64,000 bases of DNA from positions 722,563 through 786,562 of the forward strand of contig NZ_SIHO01000002.1 in the NCBI RefSeq assembly GCF_004681125.1, written 5' to 3'. The stretch's first letter is position 1; every line of letters starts with the position of its first letter. The position numbers and the translations under genes are program-made. The notes under the pieces are model-generated. The model searched no databases. It was not told the origin of the DNA and saw only the letters and a program-made list of their open reading frames with translations. This DNA is from Glacieibacterium arshaanense. GTDB lineage: Bacteria > Pseudomonadota > Alphaproteobacteria > Sphingomonadales > Sphingomonadaceae. This document shows, in pieces, positions 56,059 to 64,000 of this stretch.

Positions 56059-56655
56059 TTGCACCCGGCAGCGGCGTTCAGCTGGGATGGTGCGGCGGCG
56101 CTGGCGTTTGCGGCTGATGTCGCGTTCGCGCACATCTTTGCACTGACGCCCGACGGCCCGCGCGTTGCGCATGCGCCGTTGCTGATTGCTGACGGGCGTG
56201 CGCGCTTCCATCTGTCGAACGGCAACGCGCTGACGCCGCATCTCGGCGGCGGCCACGCGACCGCGAGCCTTGCCGCGCACGACCATTATGTCAGCCCGAA
56301 CTGGTACGCCGCCGCCGATCAGGTGCCGACGTGGAACTATGTTGCGGTCGAACTGGCGGGGCCGTTGCGGCGCCTTGACCCCGATGAGTTGGTGGCGCTT
56401 CTCGATGCCAGCGCCGCCACGTTCGAGCCGCGTGTCGGTGAAGGTTGGACGCGCGCCAAGATGACGCCGGCGCGGTTCGAGGCGATGTGCGGCGGCATCA
56501 CCGGCTTTGAACTGACGATTGATACACTGCGCGCGACGCGCAAGCTCAGCCAGAACAAGCCTGACGCGGATGTTGCAGGATTGACGTCGGCGCTTGAAGC
56601 GTTGGGCCGCGACGATGTGGCGGCGGTGGTGCGGGCAACGCGCAACCCACTCTGA
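56059..56655 (+). CDS. PaiB-like FMN-binding protein
   Basis: A 198-residue split-barrel flavoprotein related to Bacillus PaiB. Hallmarks are HDHYVSPNWYAAADQVPTWNY and ARFEAMCGGITGFELTID. PaiB proteins affect sporulation and enzyme-gene expression, but direct DNA binding is doubtful in many members. TTG start at 56059 is used, just after the RluA-family gene stop at 56052. Confidence 0.85.
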   Translation: MHPAAAFSWDGAAALAFAADVAFAHIFALTPDGPRVAHAPLLIADGRARFHLSNGNALTPHLGGGHATASLAAHDHYVSPNWYAAADQVPTWNYVAVELAGPLRRLDPDELVALLDASAATFEPRVGEGWTRAKMTPARFEAMCGGITGFELTIDTLRATRKLSQNKPDADVAGLTSALEALGRDDVAAVVRATRNPL

Positions 56656-56741
56656 CGTTAACAAATACTAAACATTGATTAACATCGATATGGATTGTAT
56701 CGCTGTCTTGGCAGGGGCTGATTTTGAAGGGGTGCGACTCC

Positions 56742-57317
56742 ATGAAAAATGTCCTGGCGATTGCGGCGGCTGCCATGGCGCTGACGGCGGCTCCGGCGCA
56801 CGCGCTCAAGATCGTGCAGACCGGTGTGGCGATGATCGACCCCTATTCGGGTGGCGCCAATCTGCCTTTGCCGTGGCCGTCGGGCGGGCTGGCGCAGGGC
56901 ACGAAGTATCGCGTGTCGATTCAATTTTCGCGACCGGCGATTTTCTTCAATGTCAGCTATATCGAAAACCTGAGTTTTCTATATTGCGAATACCGAACCG
57001 GTTGGTGTGGCGGTGATGACTATGACCTCTATTACAACGTCGGGGCATTGAATACTGACAGTGTTTCCGGGACGTTCACCACCGGCAAAAATTCCTACAG
57101 CAGGTCGGTTGATCGCTGGGGCAATGTCACAACTTTTGAAGAATGGTACCGTTACGTAAACGGATATTTTGACAACCAGTTCGATGGGAGCGACCCCGTC
57201 GGCTACCGGATTGCGCTGCAATCGGTTCCCGAACCGGCAAGTTGGGCGATGATGATTACGGGCTTCGGCATGATCGGCGGTAGCTTGCGGACGCGCCGGC
57301 GCGCCTTGGCGGGCTGA
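56742..57317 (+). CDS. PEPxxWA-CTERM sorting-domain protein (1)
   Basis: A 191-residue secreted protein with signal peptide MKNVLAIAAAAMALTAAPAH and a C-terminal sorting signal VPEPASWAMMITGFGMIGGS followed by RTRRR, the sphingomonad PEPxxWA variant thought to be processed by an exosortase. The middle (aromatic- and Asn-rich, with CEYRTGWCGGDDYDLYY) has no known domain. Low-GC stretches in the centre differ from neighbours. Confidence 0.9.
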   Translation: MKNVLAIAAAAMALTAAPAHALKIVQTGVAMIDPYSGGANLPLPWPSGGLAQGTKYRVSIQFSRPAIFFNVSYIENLSFLYCEYRTGWCGGDDYDLYYNVGALNTDSVSGTFTTGKNSYSRSVDRWGNVTTFEEWYRYVNGYFDNQFDGSDPVGYRIALQSVPEPASWAMMITGFGMIGGSLRTRRRALAG

Positions 57318-57360
57318 GCGCCGCTTCCCCCGGCGTGCGGGGTGGGGTACAGCAGCGGCA

Positions 57361-58035
57361 ATGTCCGCAAACGCTTTTCCCCGCCTCGCCATCTTCGATT
57401 GCGACGGCACGCTGGTCGATAGCCAGGCCAACATCATTGCGGCGATGGGCGATGCCTTTGACCGCAACGGCCTGGTGCCGCCCGACCCGCACAATACGCG
57501 ACGCATCGTCGGGCTGAGCCTGATCGAGGGCATGCAGGTGCTGCTGCCCGACGCTGACGCGGCGTTCCATGTGACGCTGGCGAACGACTACAAGTACGCC
57601 TTCCACCGGCTGCGCGGGTCGGGCGGGCTGGCGCCCGAGCCGCTGTACCCGGGCATTGCCGACTGCCTGCTCGAACTCGAAGCGCGCGGCTGGCTGCTGG
57701 GTGTCGCCACGGGCAAGTCCGACCGCGGGCTCGCGCTAATCCTCGACCATCACGGGCTGGCGGGGCATTTCGTCACGTTGCAGACCGCCGACCGCCACCC
57801 GTCAAAACCGCACCCGTCGATGATCCACACCGCAATGCGTGATGCCGGTGCCGCGCCCGAATCTACAGCGATGATCGGCGACACCCACTTCGACATCGAA
57901 ATGGCGGTCAACGCCCGCGTCCGGCCGATCGGTGTCGATTGGGGCTATCACCACCCCGACGAGTTGCTGGCGGCAGGCGCACATAGCGTCGTGACCGATG
58001 TGAGCGCGCTGATTGCTGCACTGGAGGCCGAGTGA
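57361..58035 (+). CDS. HAD family hydrolase (phosphoglycolate phosphatase-like)
   Basis: A 224-residue phosphatase of the HAD superfamily. Motif I is FDCDGTLVDSQAN, motif II GVATGKSDRGL (Thr) and motif IV MIGDTHFDIEMA with two Asp. Substrate not determined. Overlaps the small membrane-protein gene downstream by 4 bases (start 58032). Confidence 0.92.
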   Translation: MSANAFPRLAIFDCDGTLVDSQANIIAAMGDAFDRNGLVPPDPHNTRRIVGLSLIEGMQVLLPDADAAFHVTLANDYKYAFHRLRGSGGLAPEPLYPGIADCLLELEARGWLLGVATGKSDRGLALILDHHGLAGHFVTLQTADRHPSKPHPSMIHTAMRDAGAAPESTAMIGDTHFDIEMAVNARVRPIGVDWGYHHPDELLAAGAHSVVTDVSALIAALEAE

Positions 58036-58250
58036 CCGAACCCGATCCATTCAAGGCGAAACTGTATCAACTGATGCTGCTGCGGCTGGCGGGCATCGCC
58101 GTGGCGTTCGCCGGACTGGTCTGGGCGGCGACTGACCGTTTCGGGGCGCCGTCACCCGTCGGTGGTGCGCTGGTCATTGCGGTCGGATTGGTCGGGTCGC
58201 TGGTGCTAGCGCGCTGGTTGCGGCTGCGCTGGCTCAAGGAGCGTTTGTGA
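58032..58250 (+). CDS. 72-residue predicted membrane protein
   Basis: A small protein with two hydrophobic helices (LMLLRLAGIAVAFAGLVWAA and GGALVIAVGLVGSLVLARW) and a basic C-terminus (RLRWLKERL). GTG start overlaps the HAD gene stop, and its stop overlaps the atp12 start. No family recognised; the position between a phosphatase and atp12 suggests only co-expression. Confidence 0.8.
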   Translation: MTEPDPFKAKLYQLMLLRLAGIAVAFAGLVWAATDRFGAPSPVGGALVIAVGLVGSLVLARWLRLRWLKERL

Positions 58251-58930
58251 AGCGTTTCTACAAGGTTGTCGCGGTCACTGATACGCTGGGCATCACGCTC
58301 GACGGCAAGCCGGTGCGCACGCCCGCACGTGTCGAACTTCGGCTGCCGACGCGCGCGCTCGCCGATGCAGTTGCCGCCGAATGGGACGCGCAAGAGACGG
58401 AAATCAAACCCGAAGCGATGGTGCTGACCGGGCTGGCGAATGCCGCGATCGACCGCATCGAACCGGCGCGCGCCGACTATGCGCAGGGCCTCGCCGCCTA
58501 CGCCGAATCCGATTTGCTGTGTTACCGCGCCGAAGCGCCGCCGGCGCTGGTGGCGCTGCAGGCGGAAAAATGGAACCCATGGCTGGCCTGGGCGACGGCG
58601 CGCTATGACGTGGCCTTCACCGTCACCGCGGGCATCATCCACACGCCGCAGCCGCCCGCGACCTGCGCGCGCATCGCCGCCGCCTATGCCGGCTTCGATG
58701 CCTTCACGCTGGCGGCGCTGAGTGCGGCGGTGACCATTGCCGGCTCGGCAATCCTCGGGCTGGCGTTCGGTGCGCGCGCCATCGATGCCGATACGCTGTG
58801 GCAGGCCGGCGAACTCGAAGAAATCTGGCAGGCCGAACAATGGGGCCTCGATCCGCTGGCGATTCCGGCACGTGAAGCGCGGCAGCGGTCATTGGCGGCG
58901 GCCGAACGACTATTGAGTTTGTTGGCATAA
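58247..58930 (+). CDS. ATP12 family chaperone
   Basis: A 227-residue protein required for assembly of the F1 ATP synthase alpha/beta module in alphaproteobacteria and mitochondria. N-terminal KRFYKVVAVTDTLGITLDGK and PVRTPARVELRLPTRALAD match PF07542-type proteins. Starts with GTG at 58247 overlapping the upstream stop. Its presence is a good marker of the alphaproteobacterial line. Confidence 0.93.
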   Translation: MKRFYKVVAVTDTLGITLDGKPVRTPARVELRLPTRALADAVAAEWDAQETEIKPEAMVLTGLANAAIDRIEPARADYAQGLAAYAESDLLCYRAEAPPALVALQAEKWNPWLAWATARYDVAFTVTAGIIHTPQPPATCARIAAAYAGFDAFTLAALSAAVTIAGSAILGLAFGARAIDADTLWQAGELEEIWQAEQWGLDPLAIPAREARQRSLAAAERLLSLLA

Positions 58931-59019
58931 GAGCCTCCGGCGGGCAGGCGTGACGCCTGCACCCAATTGAAGAGGCCATACAAATGGGTGCAGGCCTCAG
59001 GCCTGTCCGCCGGAGGCCC
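58931..59019. repeat. palindromic repeat pair, copy I
   Basis: Arms 58931-58965 and 58986-59019. Left inner stem CAGGCG/CGCCTG (loop TGA), right CAGGCC/GGCCTG (loop TCA). It starts on the base after the atp12 stop and ends just before the convergent gene at 59024. Confidence 0.9.
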
Positions 59020-59023
59020 TTGA

Positions 59024-59566
59024 CTACCGCGCCGGTACGAACCAGCGCGCCAATATGTGCCCCGCCGCGCACAGCGAGATGAAGTTGATCGCACCGACAT
59101 ACAGCGCGTTGCGCCAGTCATGGTGGAACCAGATCGGCTCGGACAGGTTGATGAACACCACCGCGACCAGTGCGATGCCGATGACCAGACGCACGCGCGA
59201 CGGGAAATCGGGGACGCGGCCGCGCACCCCCCACAGCGTCATGCCGAGCAGCAGCGCCGTGACGAACATATGGATGAAGCCGGTCAGCATGACTTGCGGA
59301 TCGACCATCGCGAAACCGCCGGCGTTGTAGTTGATCGTGGCGACCGGGCCGTTGGCGAATGCCGCTGTCGTCGCGGCACTGTCGCCTGACGGGATGACAT
59401 AGGTGCCGGTGCCGGGCAGCGCCTTGAGCGCGGTCTGCACGTCGAGCTGCACCGCATCGGTGGCCTGCCCGTAGCCCAGCCGCATCAGTGGGGTGCCGTA
59501 CGCCAGAAAGCCGATCAGGAACATCACGATGGCAGCAATCAGGCTGCCGGTCAGGACACGTAGCAT
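59024..59566 (-). CDS. membrane protein of unknown function
   Basis: A 180-residue protein with an N-terminal helix (LIAAIVMFLIGFLAYGTPLM), a periplasmic loop of about 80 residues (TGTYVIPSGDSAATTAAFAN) and three further helices toward the C-terminus (FIHMFVTALLLGMTLWGV, VIGIALVAVVFINLSEPIWF, AINFISLCAAGHILARWF). No family was recognised; the layout is consistent with a small envelope protein. Confidence 0.75.
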   Translation of the reverse strand: MLRVLTGSLIAAIVMFLIGFLAYGTPLMRLGYGQATDAVQLDVQTALKALPGTGTYVIPSGDSAATTAAFANGPVATINYNAGGFAMVDPQVMLTGFIHMFVTALLLGMTLWGVRGRVPDFPSRVRLVIGIALVAVVFINLSEPIWFHHDWRNALYVGAINFISLCAAGHILARWFVPAR

Positions 59567-59707
59567 GGTCCATCCTCCCCGTGTTGCGCCGGCGTTGGCG
59601 TCGGCGATGCTGTGATTCTAACACGCAAGGCTGGCATTGATAAGTGACAGGCCCTGCGCAAGGCGCTAGTCGCATGGGCGAATCGCAGTGATGGGGATTT
59701 GGGTTAC

Positions 59708-61240
59708 ATGTTGCAGACACTGGTCGAGCTCGAACGCCGGCGCGAAGCGGCACGCATGGGTGGCGGACAGGTGCGTATCGACGCGCAGCACAAGAAGGGC
59801 CGGCTGACGGCACGCGAGCGGCTCGATATCCTGCTCGATCCGGGCAGTTTCGAAGAGCTCGACATGTATGTCGAACATAATTGCGTCGAATTCGGCATGG
59901 AAGCGACCAAGATCCCCGGCGACGGCGTCGTCACCGGATCGGGCACGATCAACGGCCGGCTCGTCTATGTGTTCAGCCAGGATTTCACCGTGTTCGGCGG
60001 GTCGCTGTCGGAACGCCACGCGCAGAAGATCTGCAAGATCATGGACAATGCCATGAAGGTCGGCGCGCCGGTCATCGGGCTCAACGACAGCGGCGGCGCT
60101 CGCATCCAGGAAGGCGTCGCATCGCTCGGCGGCTATGCCGAAGTGTTTCAGCGCAACGTGCTGGCGTCAGGCGTCATCCCGCAGATTTCGCTGATCATGG
60201 GGCCTTGTGCCGGTGGTGCGGTCTACTCGCCCGCGATGACCGACTTCATCTTCATGGTGAAGGATTCGAGCTACATGTTTGTCACCGGCCCCGACGTGGT
60301 CAAGACCGTCACCAACGAAGTCGTGACGCAGGACGAACTCGGCGGCGCCATCACCCACACCACCAAGTCAGGCGTTGCCGATCTGGCGTGCGAGGATGAT
60401 GTCGATGCGCTGCTGCGCACCCGCGCGTTCTTCGATTTCCTGCCTTTGAACAACCGTGTCGGCGTGCCTTACCGGCCGAGCAGCGACGACCCCGAGCGTC
60501 TCGAAATGAGTCTCGATACGCTCGTGCCGGCGTCGGCGGCGAAGCCCTATGATATGCACGAACTGATCCGCAAGGTCGCGGACGAGGGCGAGTTCTTCGA
60601 AATCCAGCCGGCCCATGCGGCGAACATCATCGTCGGTTTCGCGCGCGTCGAAGGCTCGACAGTCGGCATCGTCGCCAACCAGCCGACGGTGCTGGCCGGC
60701 TGCCTCGACATCGCCGCATCGAAAAAGGCCGGGCGCTTCGTGCGTTTCTGCGACGCGTTCAACATTCCGATCGTCACCTTCGTCGATGTCCCCGGCTTCC
60801 TGCCCGGCACCGCGCAGGAGCATAACGGCATCATCAAGAACGGCGCCAAGCTGCTGTTCGCCTATGCCGAAGCGACGGTGCCGAAGATCACCGTCATTAC
60901 CCGCAAGGCGTATGGTGGCGCCTATGACGTCATGGCGTCGAAGCATCTGCGCGGCGATTTGAACTACGCCTGGCCGACCGCCGAAATCGCCGTGATGGGC
61001 GCCAAGGGTGCGGTCGAGATCATCTTCCGCTCGGATATCGGCGACAAGGAAGCCATTGCCGAACGCACCAAGGAATATGAAGCGCGCTTCGCCAACCCGT
61101 TTGTGGCGGCGTCGATGGGCTTCATCGATGAAGTGATCATGCCGCATTCGACGCGCCGCCGGATTGCGGTGGGGCTGCGCAAGCTGCGGACGAAGAAGCT
61201 CGAAAATCCGTGGAAGAAGCACGATAATATTCCGCTCTAG
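59708..61240 (+). CDS. pccB: propionyl-CoA carboxylase beta subunit
   Basis: A 510-residue carboxyltransferase that moves CO2 from biotin to propionyl-CoA (or acetyl/butyryl-CoA). Family segments include [56 protein letters not shown] and [14 protein letters not shown]. The alpha subunit gene starts 1.06 kb downstream, beyond a repeat and a PEP-CTERM gene, an unusual separation. ATG 59708 is used; a TTG three codons upstream is possible. Confidence 0.96.
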   Translation: MLQTLVELERRREAARMGGGQVRIDAQHKKGRLTARERLDILLDPGSFEELDMYVEHNCVEFGMEATKIPGDGVVTGSGTINGRLVYVFSQDFTVFGGSLSERHAQKICKIMDNAMKVGAPVIGLNDSGGARIQEGVASLGGYAEVFQRNVLASGVIPQISLIMGPCAGGAVYSPAMTDFIFMVKDSSYMFVTGPDVVKTVTNEVVTQDELGGAITHTTKSGVADLACEDDVDALLRTRAFFDFLPLNNRVGVPYRPSSDDPERLEMSLDTLVPASAAKPYDMHELIRKVADEGEFFEIQPAHAANIIVGFARVEGSTVGIVANQPTVLAGCLDIAASKKAGRFVRFCDAFNIPIVTFVDVPGFLPGTAQEHNGIIKNGAKLLFAYAEATVPKITVITRKAYGGAYDVMASKHLRGDLNYAWPTAEIAVMGAKGAVEIIFRSDIGDKEAIAERTKEYEARFANPFVAASMGFIDEVIMPHSTRRRIAVGLRKLRTKKLENPWKKHDNIPL

Positions 61241-61245
61241 GCCAA

Positions 61246-61385
61246 GCCGGCCGCGGCTAACGCGGCAATTGCCCTTCCAATTGCCGCGTTAGCCGCGGAC
61301 TCGGCGCAGTGCCCGGCCGGCGGGGCGGGCGGCGCATTTGCCGCTCGAACCCGTCCGACGGCGTGGCTTTGCCACGACGCCCGCA
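61246..61385. repeat. third repeat family, copy 2, with a 21-bp perfect hairpin
   Basis: Opposite orientation to 26998-27119, containing CGGACGGCGTGGCTTTGCCA-type text (61356-61380) and GGCCGGCGGGGCGGG. At its left end 61251-61271 pairs perfectly with 61278-61298 (21 bp) around the loop CCCTTC. It lies 10 bases past the pccB stop and could act as a terminator or mRNA-end structure even without a T-run. Confidence 0.8.
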
Positions 61386-61486
61386 CCGCCTAGCATTTTG
61401 TCACCATTAATCAATTTTCACCATTTGAATTGCCCTAACCACATGTTACCGGTCTAGGACGTTCAACACGTACGGGGTGGCAAAAC

Positions 61487-62164
61487 ATGAAATTTTCATT
61501 GGCGATCACGGCAGCCGCGATCGCGCTCACGGCGCTGCCGGCAAGCGCGGTGCAGGTCTTTTCGACCAGCTATGATATGGTCAACGGCGGCGGTACCGCG
61601 TCAGGTGGCGGCTTGAACTATTGGGATGTAAACTACACCGGCAGCGGTTGCACCAGCTGCGACGGTGCCTATCTGTCGGGTGGCAGCGGCGACCTGACCG
61701 ATGGCGTCGTGCCGGCTTTGCCTTGGTATTCGTATGAAAACCTGGCGGGCACCGGTCCCTATGTCGGCTGGCTTTCTTTGGTCGAGAACAACCCGGTCAT
61801 TACCTTCCATTTTGCGGCGGGGACGACGGTGACTGGCCTGAGTGTCTTCGTCGACAACACGACCTATGGCGGCGTCTATGCGCCGGCCGCGATCCTGATC
61901 GATGGCGTCAACACCGCGTTCAGCCAGCCAGGCTATGGCAGCATCGGCTGGATCAATTTCACCGGCCTCAACCTGACGGGCACCAGCCACACGCTCGAAC
62001 TGCAGCAGTATTATCGCCAATGGGAATTCGTCGGCGAAGTGACGTTCGATGGCCGCACCAGTGGTGCCGTTCCCGAGCCCGCCAGCTGGGCGCTGATGAT
62101 TGCCGGCTTCGGCATGGTCGGCGGCACGCTGCGTAGCCGCCGACGCGCTAGCGTCGCCGCCTGA
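61487..62164 (+). CDS. PEPxxWA-CTERM sorting-domain protein (2)
   Basis: A 225-residue secreted protein with signal peptide MKFSLAITAAAIALTALPAS, a beta-rich middle (TVTGLSVFVDNTTYGGVYAP) and the C-terminal signal VPEPASWALMIAGFGMVGGT followed by RSRRR. Same sorting type as the protein at 56742 but with an unrelated body. It stands between pccB and pccA. Confidence 0.92.
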   Translation: MKFSLAITAAAIALTALPASAVQVFSTSYDMVNGGGTASGGGLNYWDVNYTGSGCTSCDGAYLSGGSGDLTDGVVPALPWYSYENLAGTGPYVGWLSLVENNPVITFHFAAGTTVTGLSVFVDNTTYGGVYAPAAILIDGVNTAFSQPGYGSIGWINFTGLNLTGTSHTLELQQYYRQWEFVGEVTFDGRTSGAVPEPASWALMIAGFGMVGGTLRSRRRASVAA

Positions 62165-62182
62165 AGCCAATCGATTGAAATC

Positions 62183-62216
62183 GGCGCGGACGCGGTAACA
62201 GCGTCCGCGCCTTTTT
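62183..62216 (+). terminator. intrinsic terminator after the PEP-CTERM gene
   Basis: GGCGCGGACGC (62183-62193) pairs perfectly with GCGTCCGCGCC (62201-62211) around GGTAACA, followed by TTTTT. It ends transcription before pccA, so pccA needs its own promoter in the following 86 bases. Confidence 0.93.
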
Positions 62217-62302
62217 CATGCGCGCCGTGCAGCGCGTCGCACTCACAGGTTGACGCGAACGTCATGAGCGGCTTTGAAGGGCGCGCAAAAGGAGCCTGCC
62301 CA

Positions 62303-64000
62303 GTGTTCGACAAGATCCTCATCGCCAACCGTGGTGAAATTGCCTGCCGCGTCATCAAGACCGCGCGCAAGATGGGCATCAAGACCGTCGCGGTTTATTC
62401 CGACGCCGACGCCGCCGCGCTGCATGTCGAAATGGCCGATGAAGCGGTGCGCCTCGGACCGCCGCCGGCTGCCGAATCGTACTTGCTGGGTGATGCCATT
62501 GTGCAGGCCTGCCTGAAGACCGGCGCGCAGGCGGTGCATCCGGGCTATGGGTTCCTGTCCGAACGCGAATGGTTCGCCAGCGCGCTCGCCAAGGAGAATA
62601 TCGCGTTCATCGGCCCGCCGCCCAAGGCCATTGCCGCGATGGGCGACAAGATCGAATCGAAGAAGCTCGCACAAGCCGCCGGCGTGTCGGTCGTCCCGGG
62701 CTTCATCGGTGAAATCAACGACACCGAGCATGCGGTCCGCATCGCCAACGAAATCGGCTACCCCGTGATGATGAAGGCTTCGGCCGGCGGCGGCGGCAAG
62801 GGCATGCGACTGGCATGGAGCGAGCGCGACGTCCGCGATGGCTTCCAGTCGACGCGCAACGAAGGCAAGGCGAGCTTCGGCGACGACCGCGTCTTCATCG
62901 AAAAGTTCGTCGAACAGCCGCGCCACATCGAAATACAGCTGATCGGCGACCAGCACGGCAATACCGTCTATTTGAACGAGCGCGATTGCTCGATCCAGCG
63001 CCGCCACCAGAAGGTCGTCGAGGAAGCCCCGAGCCCGTTCGTGACACCCGAAATGCGCAAGGCGATGGGCGAGCAGGCCGTCGCGCTGGCGAACGGCGTC
63101 GGCTATTTCAGCGCCGGTACCGTCGAGTTCATCGCCGGCGCCGACCGCAGCTTCTACTTCCTCGAAATGAACACGCGGCTGCAGGTCGAGCACCCGGTCA
63201 CCGAATGCATCACCGGGCTCGACTTGGTCGAATGCATGATCCGCGTCGCCGCCGGCGAACCGCTCGGCTTTACACAGAAGGACGTCAAGCTCGACGGCTG
63301 GGCGATCGAAACGCGCGTCTATGCCGAAGACCCGTACCGCGGTTTCCTGCCGTCGATCGGCCGCCTGTCGCGGTGCGCGCCGCCGGCTGAAGGTGACGGC
63401 GTCCGCGTCGATACCGGTGTCGTCGAAGGCGCTGAAATCAGCATGTTCTACGACCCGATGATCGCCAAGCTGATCACCCACGGCGCTACCCGCGCCGAAG
63501 CCATCGAAAAGCAGACGATCGCGCTCGACCGCTACCTCGTCCGCGGCGTCGGCAACAACATCGATTTCGTCTCGGCGGTCATGCAGCACCCGCGCTTCCA
63601 GGCCGGCGAGCAGGTCACCACCGCGTTCATTGCCGAAGAATATCCCGACGGCTTCCACGGCGCCCCCGCGACGCCGGAAACCATCCAGGGCCTTGTCGCC
63701 GCCGCTGCCGTCATCAACGCCGTCGATACTGAACGCGCGCAGCTCATCGACGGGCAATTGAACGGCTACGGCGCGCAATATGGCGAGGACTGGGTCGTCC
63801 AACTCGGCGGCGAAAACCACGCGGTTTCGGTGCTGGCCGCCGGTGACTCCTACGATGTCGCACTCGGCGGCGTGACGCTGCGGCTGACCACCGAATGGCG
63901 CGTCGGCGAGCCGCTGTTCGAAGCGCGCCTCGAAGACGAAGACGGCAACCGCCGCACCGTCGTCATCGCCATCGACCGCCTCGCCGCCGGCTTCCGGCTG
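62303..64000 (+). CDS. pccA: propionyl-CoA/acetyl-CoA carboxylase biotin-containing alpha subunit (3' truncated by window)
   Basis: The biotin carboxylase subunit partner of pccB. The GTG start at 62303 gives FDKILIANRGEIACRVIKTA. The ATP-grasp region shows KASAGGGGKGMR and EKFVEQPRHIEIQ, and the later EMNTRLQVEHPVTECITG. The frame is open to the window end at 566 codons, before the biotinyl (MKM) domain, so about 100 residues are missing on the right. The upstream AAAGGAGCC is a good ribosome-binding site. Confidence 0.96.
   Translation, partial: MFDKILIANRGEIACRVIKTARKMGIKTVAVYSDADAAALHVEMADEAVRLGPPPAAESYLLGDAIVQACLKTGAQAVHPGYGFLSEREWFASALAKENIAFIGPPPKAIAAMGDKIESKKLAQAAGVSVVPGFIGEINDTEHAVRIANEIGYPVMMKASAGGGGKGMRLAWSERDVRDGFQSTRNEGKASFGDDRVFIEKFVEQPRHIEIQLIGDQHGNTVYLNERDCSIQRRHQKVVEEAPSPFVTPEMRKAMGEQAVALANGVGYFSAGTVEFIAGADRSFYFLEMNTRLQVEHPVTECITGLDLVECMIRVAAGEPLGFTQKDVKLDGWAIETRVYAEDPYRGFLPSIGRLSRCAPPAEGDGVRVDTGVVEGAEISMFYDPMIAKLITHGATRAEAIEKQTIALDRYLVRGVGNNIDFVSAVMQHPRFQAGEQVTTAFIAEEYPDGFHGAPATPETIQGLVAAAAVINAVDTERAQLIDGQLNGYGAQYGEDWVVQLGGENHAVSVLAAGDSYDVALGGVTLRLTTEWRVGEPLFEARLEDEDGNRRTVVIAIDRLAAGFRL

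Noticed and set aside
6382-59019. Repeats as a CRISPR array
   Set aside because: The arms are inverted pairs scattered over 50 kb without regular spacers, and no cas gene is present.

Overview
The window is 64 kb of GC-rich chromosome from an alphaproteobacterium, most likely a member of the Sphingomonadales. The basis is inference from gene content and codon use: two secreted proteins with the sphingomonad-type PEPxxWA C-terminal sorting signal, a short PopZ-family protein upstream of valS, an Atp12 assembly chaperone, a complete hut pathway using formimidoylglutamate deiminase, and strong G/C bias at third positions. No phage, conjugation or intact transposase gene was recognised.

Layout. 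1-2670: 3' end of an RND efflux pump gene, a small exported protein, and about 0.75 kb of non-coding DNA with inverted repeats and an orphan promoter/operator. 2668-8936: valS, a zeta-toxin-like P-loop kinase with a small partner, a PopZ-like protein, TolC and an isoaspartyl-methyltransferase-like protein. 9087-11251: tRNA-Cys and a Tat-exported metallophosphoesterase. 11260-15864: a two-gene cassette encoding a STAND NTPase with a membrane segment and a CHAT-protease/TIR-like protein, which is the best candidate here for a poorly described conflict or cell-death system. 15948-23895: divergent histidine-utilisation genes (hutF-hutC leftward, hutI-H-G-U-D rightward) around a HutC-like operator. 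23905-24813: a palindromic repeat split by an AT-richer 0.84-kb block with two small membrane-protein ORFs. 24815-43719: mostly metabolism (dipeptide epimerase; thiolase/CMD/MaoC operon; putA; coq4-like; an alcohol dehydrogenase; metXW; D-aminoacylase-like amidohydrolase; hisC-tyrA; an envelope operon mltG-ydcF-plsC-DUF2125). 43883-47389: fatty-acid synthesis fabD-fabG-acpP-fabF. 47641-54421: TPR protein, rpsF-rpsR-rplI, OmpW, a membrane protein, rarA and an RNase H-like protein. 54473-64000: crcB, an RluA-family synthase, a PaiB-like protein, two PEP-CTERM proteins, a HAD phosphatase, atp12, and propionyl-CoA carboxylase pccB and pccA, the latter cut by the window end.

A second layer is repetitive DNA. 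At least nine intergenic loci carry a family of short palindromes, mostly as inverted pairs, whose inner hairpin stems vary by paired changes. Two other repeat families occur twice each. One repeat pair has been turned into the apparent N-terminus of a gene at 53534, and another is split by foreign-looking DNA. Many genes are joined by 4-base stop/start overlaps (zeta-like/valS, hutF/hutC, hutI/H/G/U, metX/metW, fabD/fabG, mltG/ydcF/plsC/DUF2125, crcB/rlu, HAD/small membrane protein/atp12), so translational coupling is a common organising feature.
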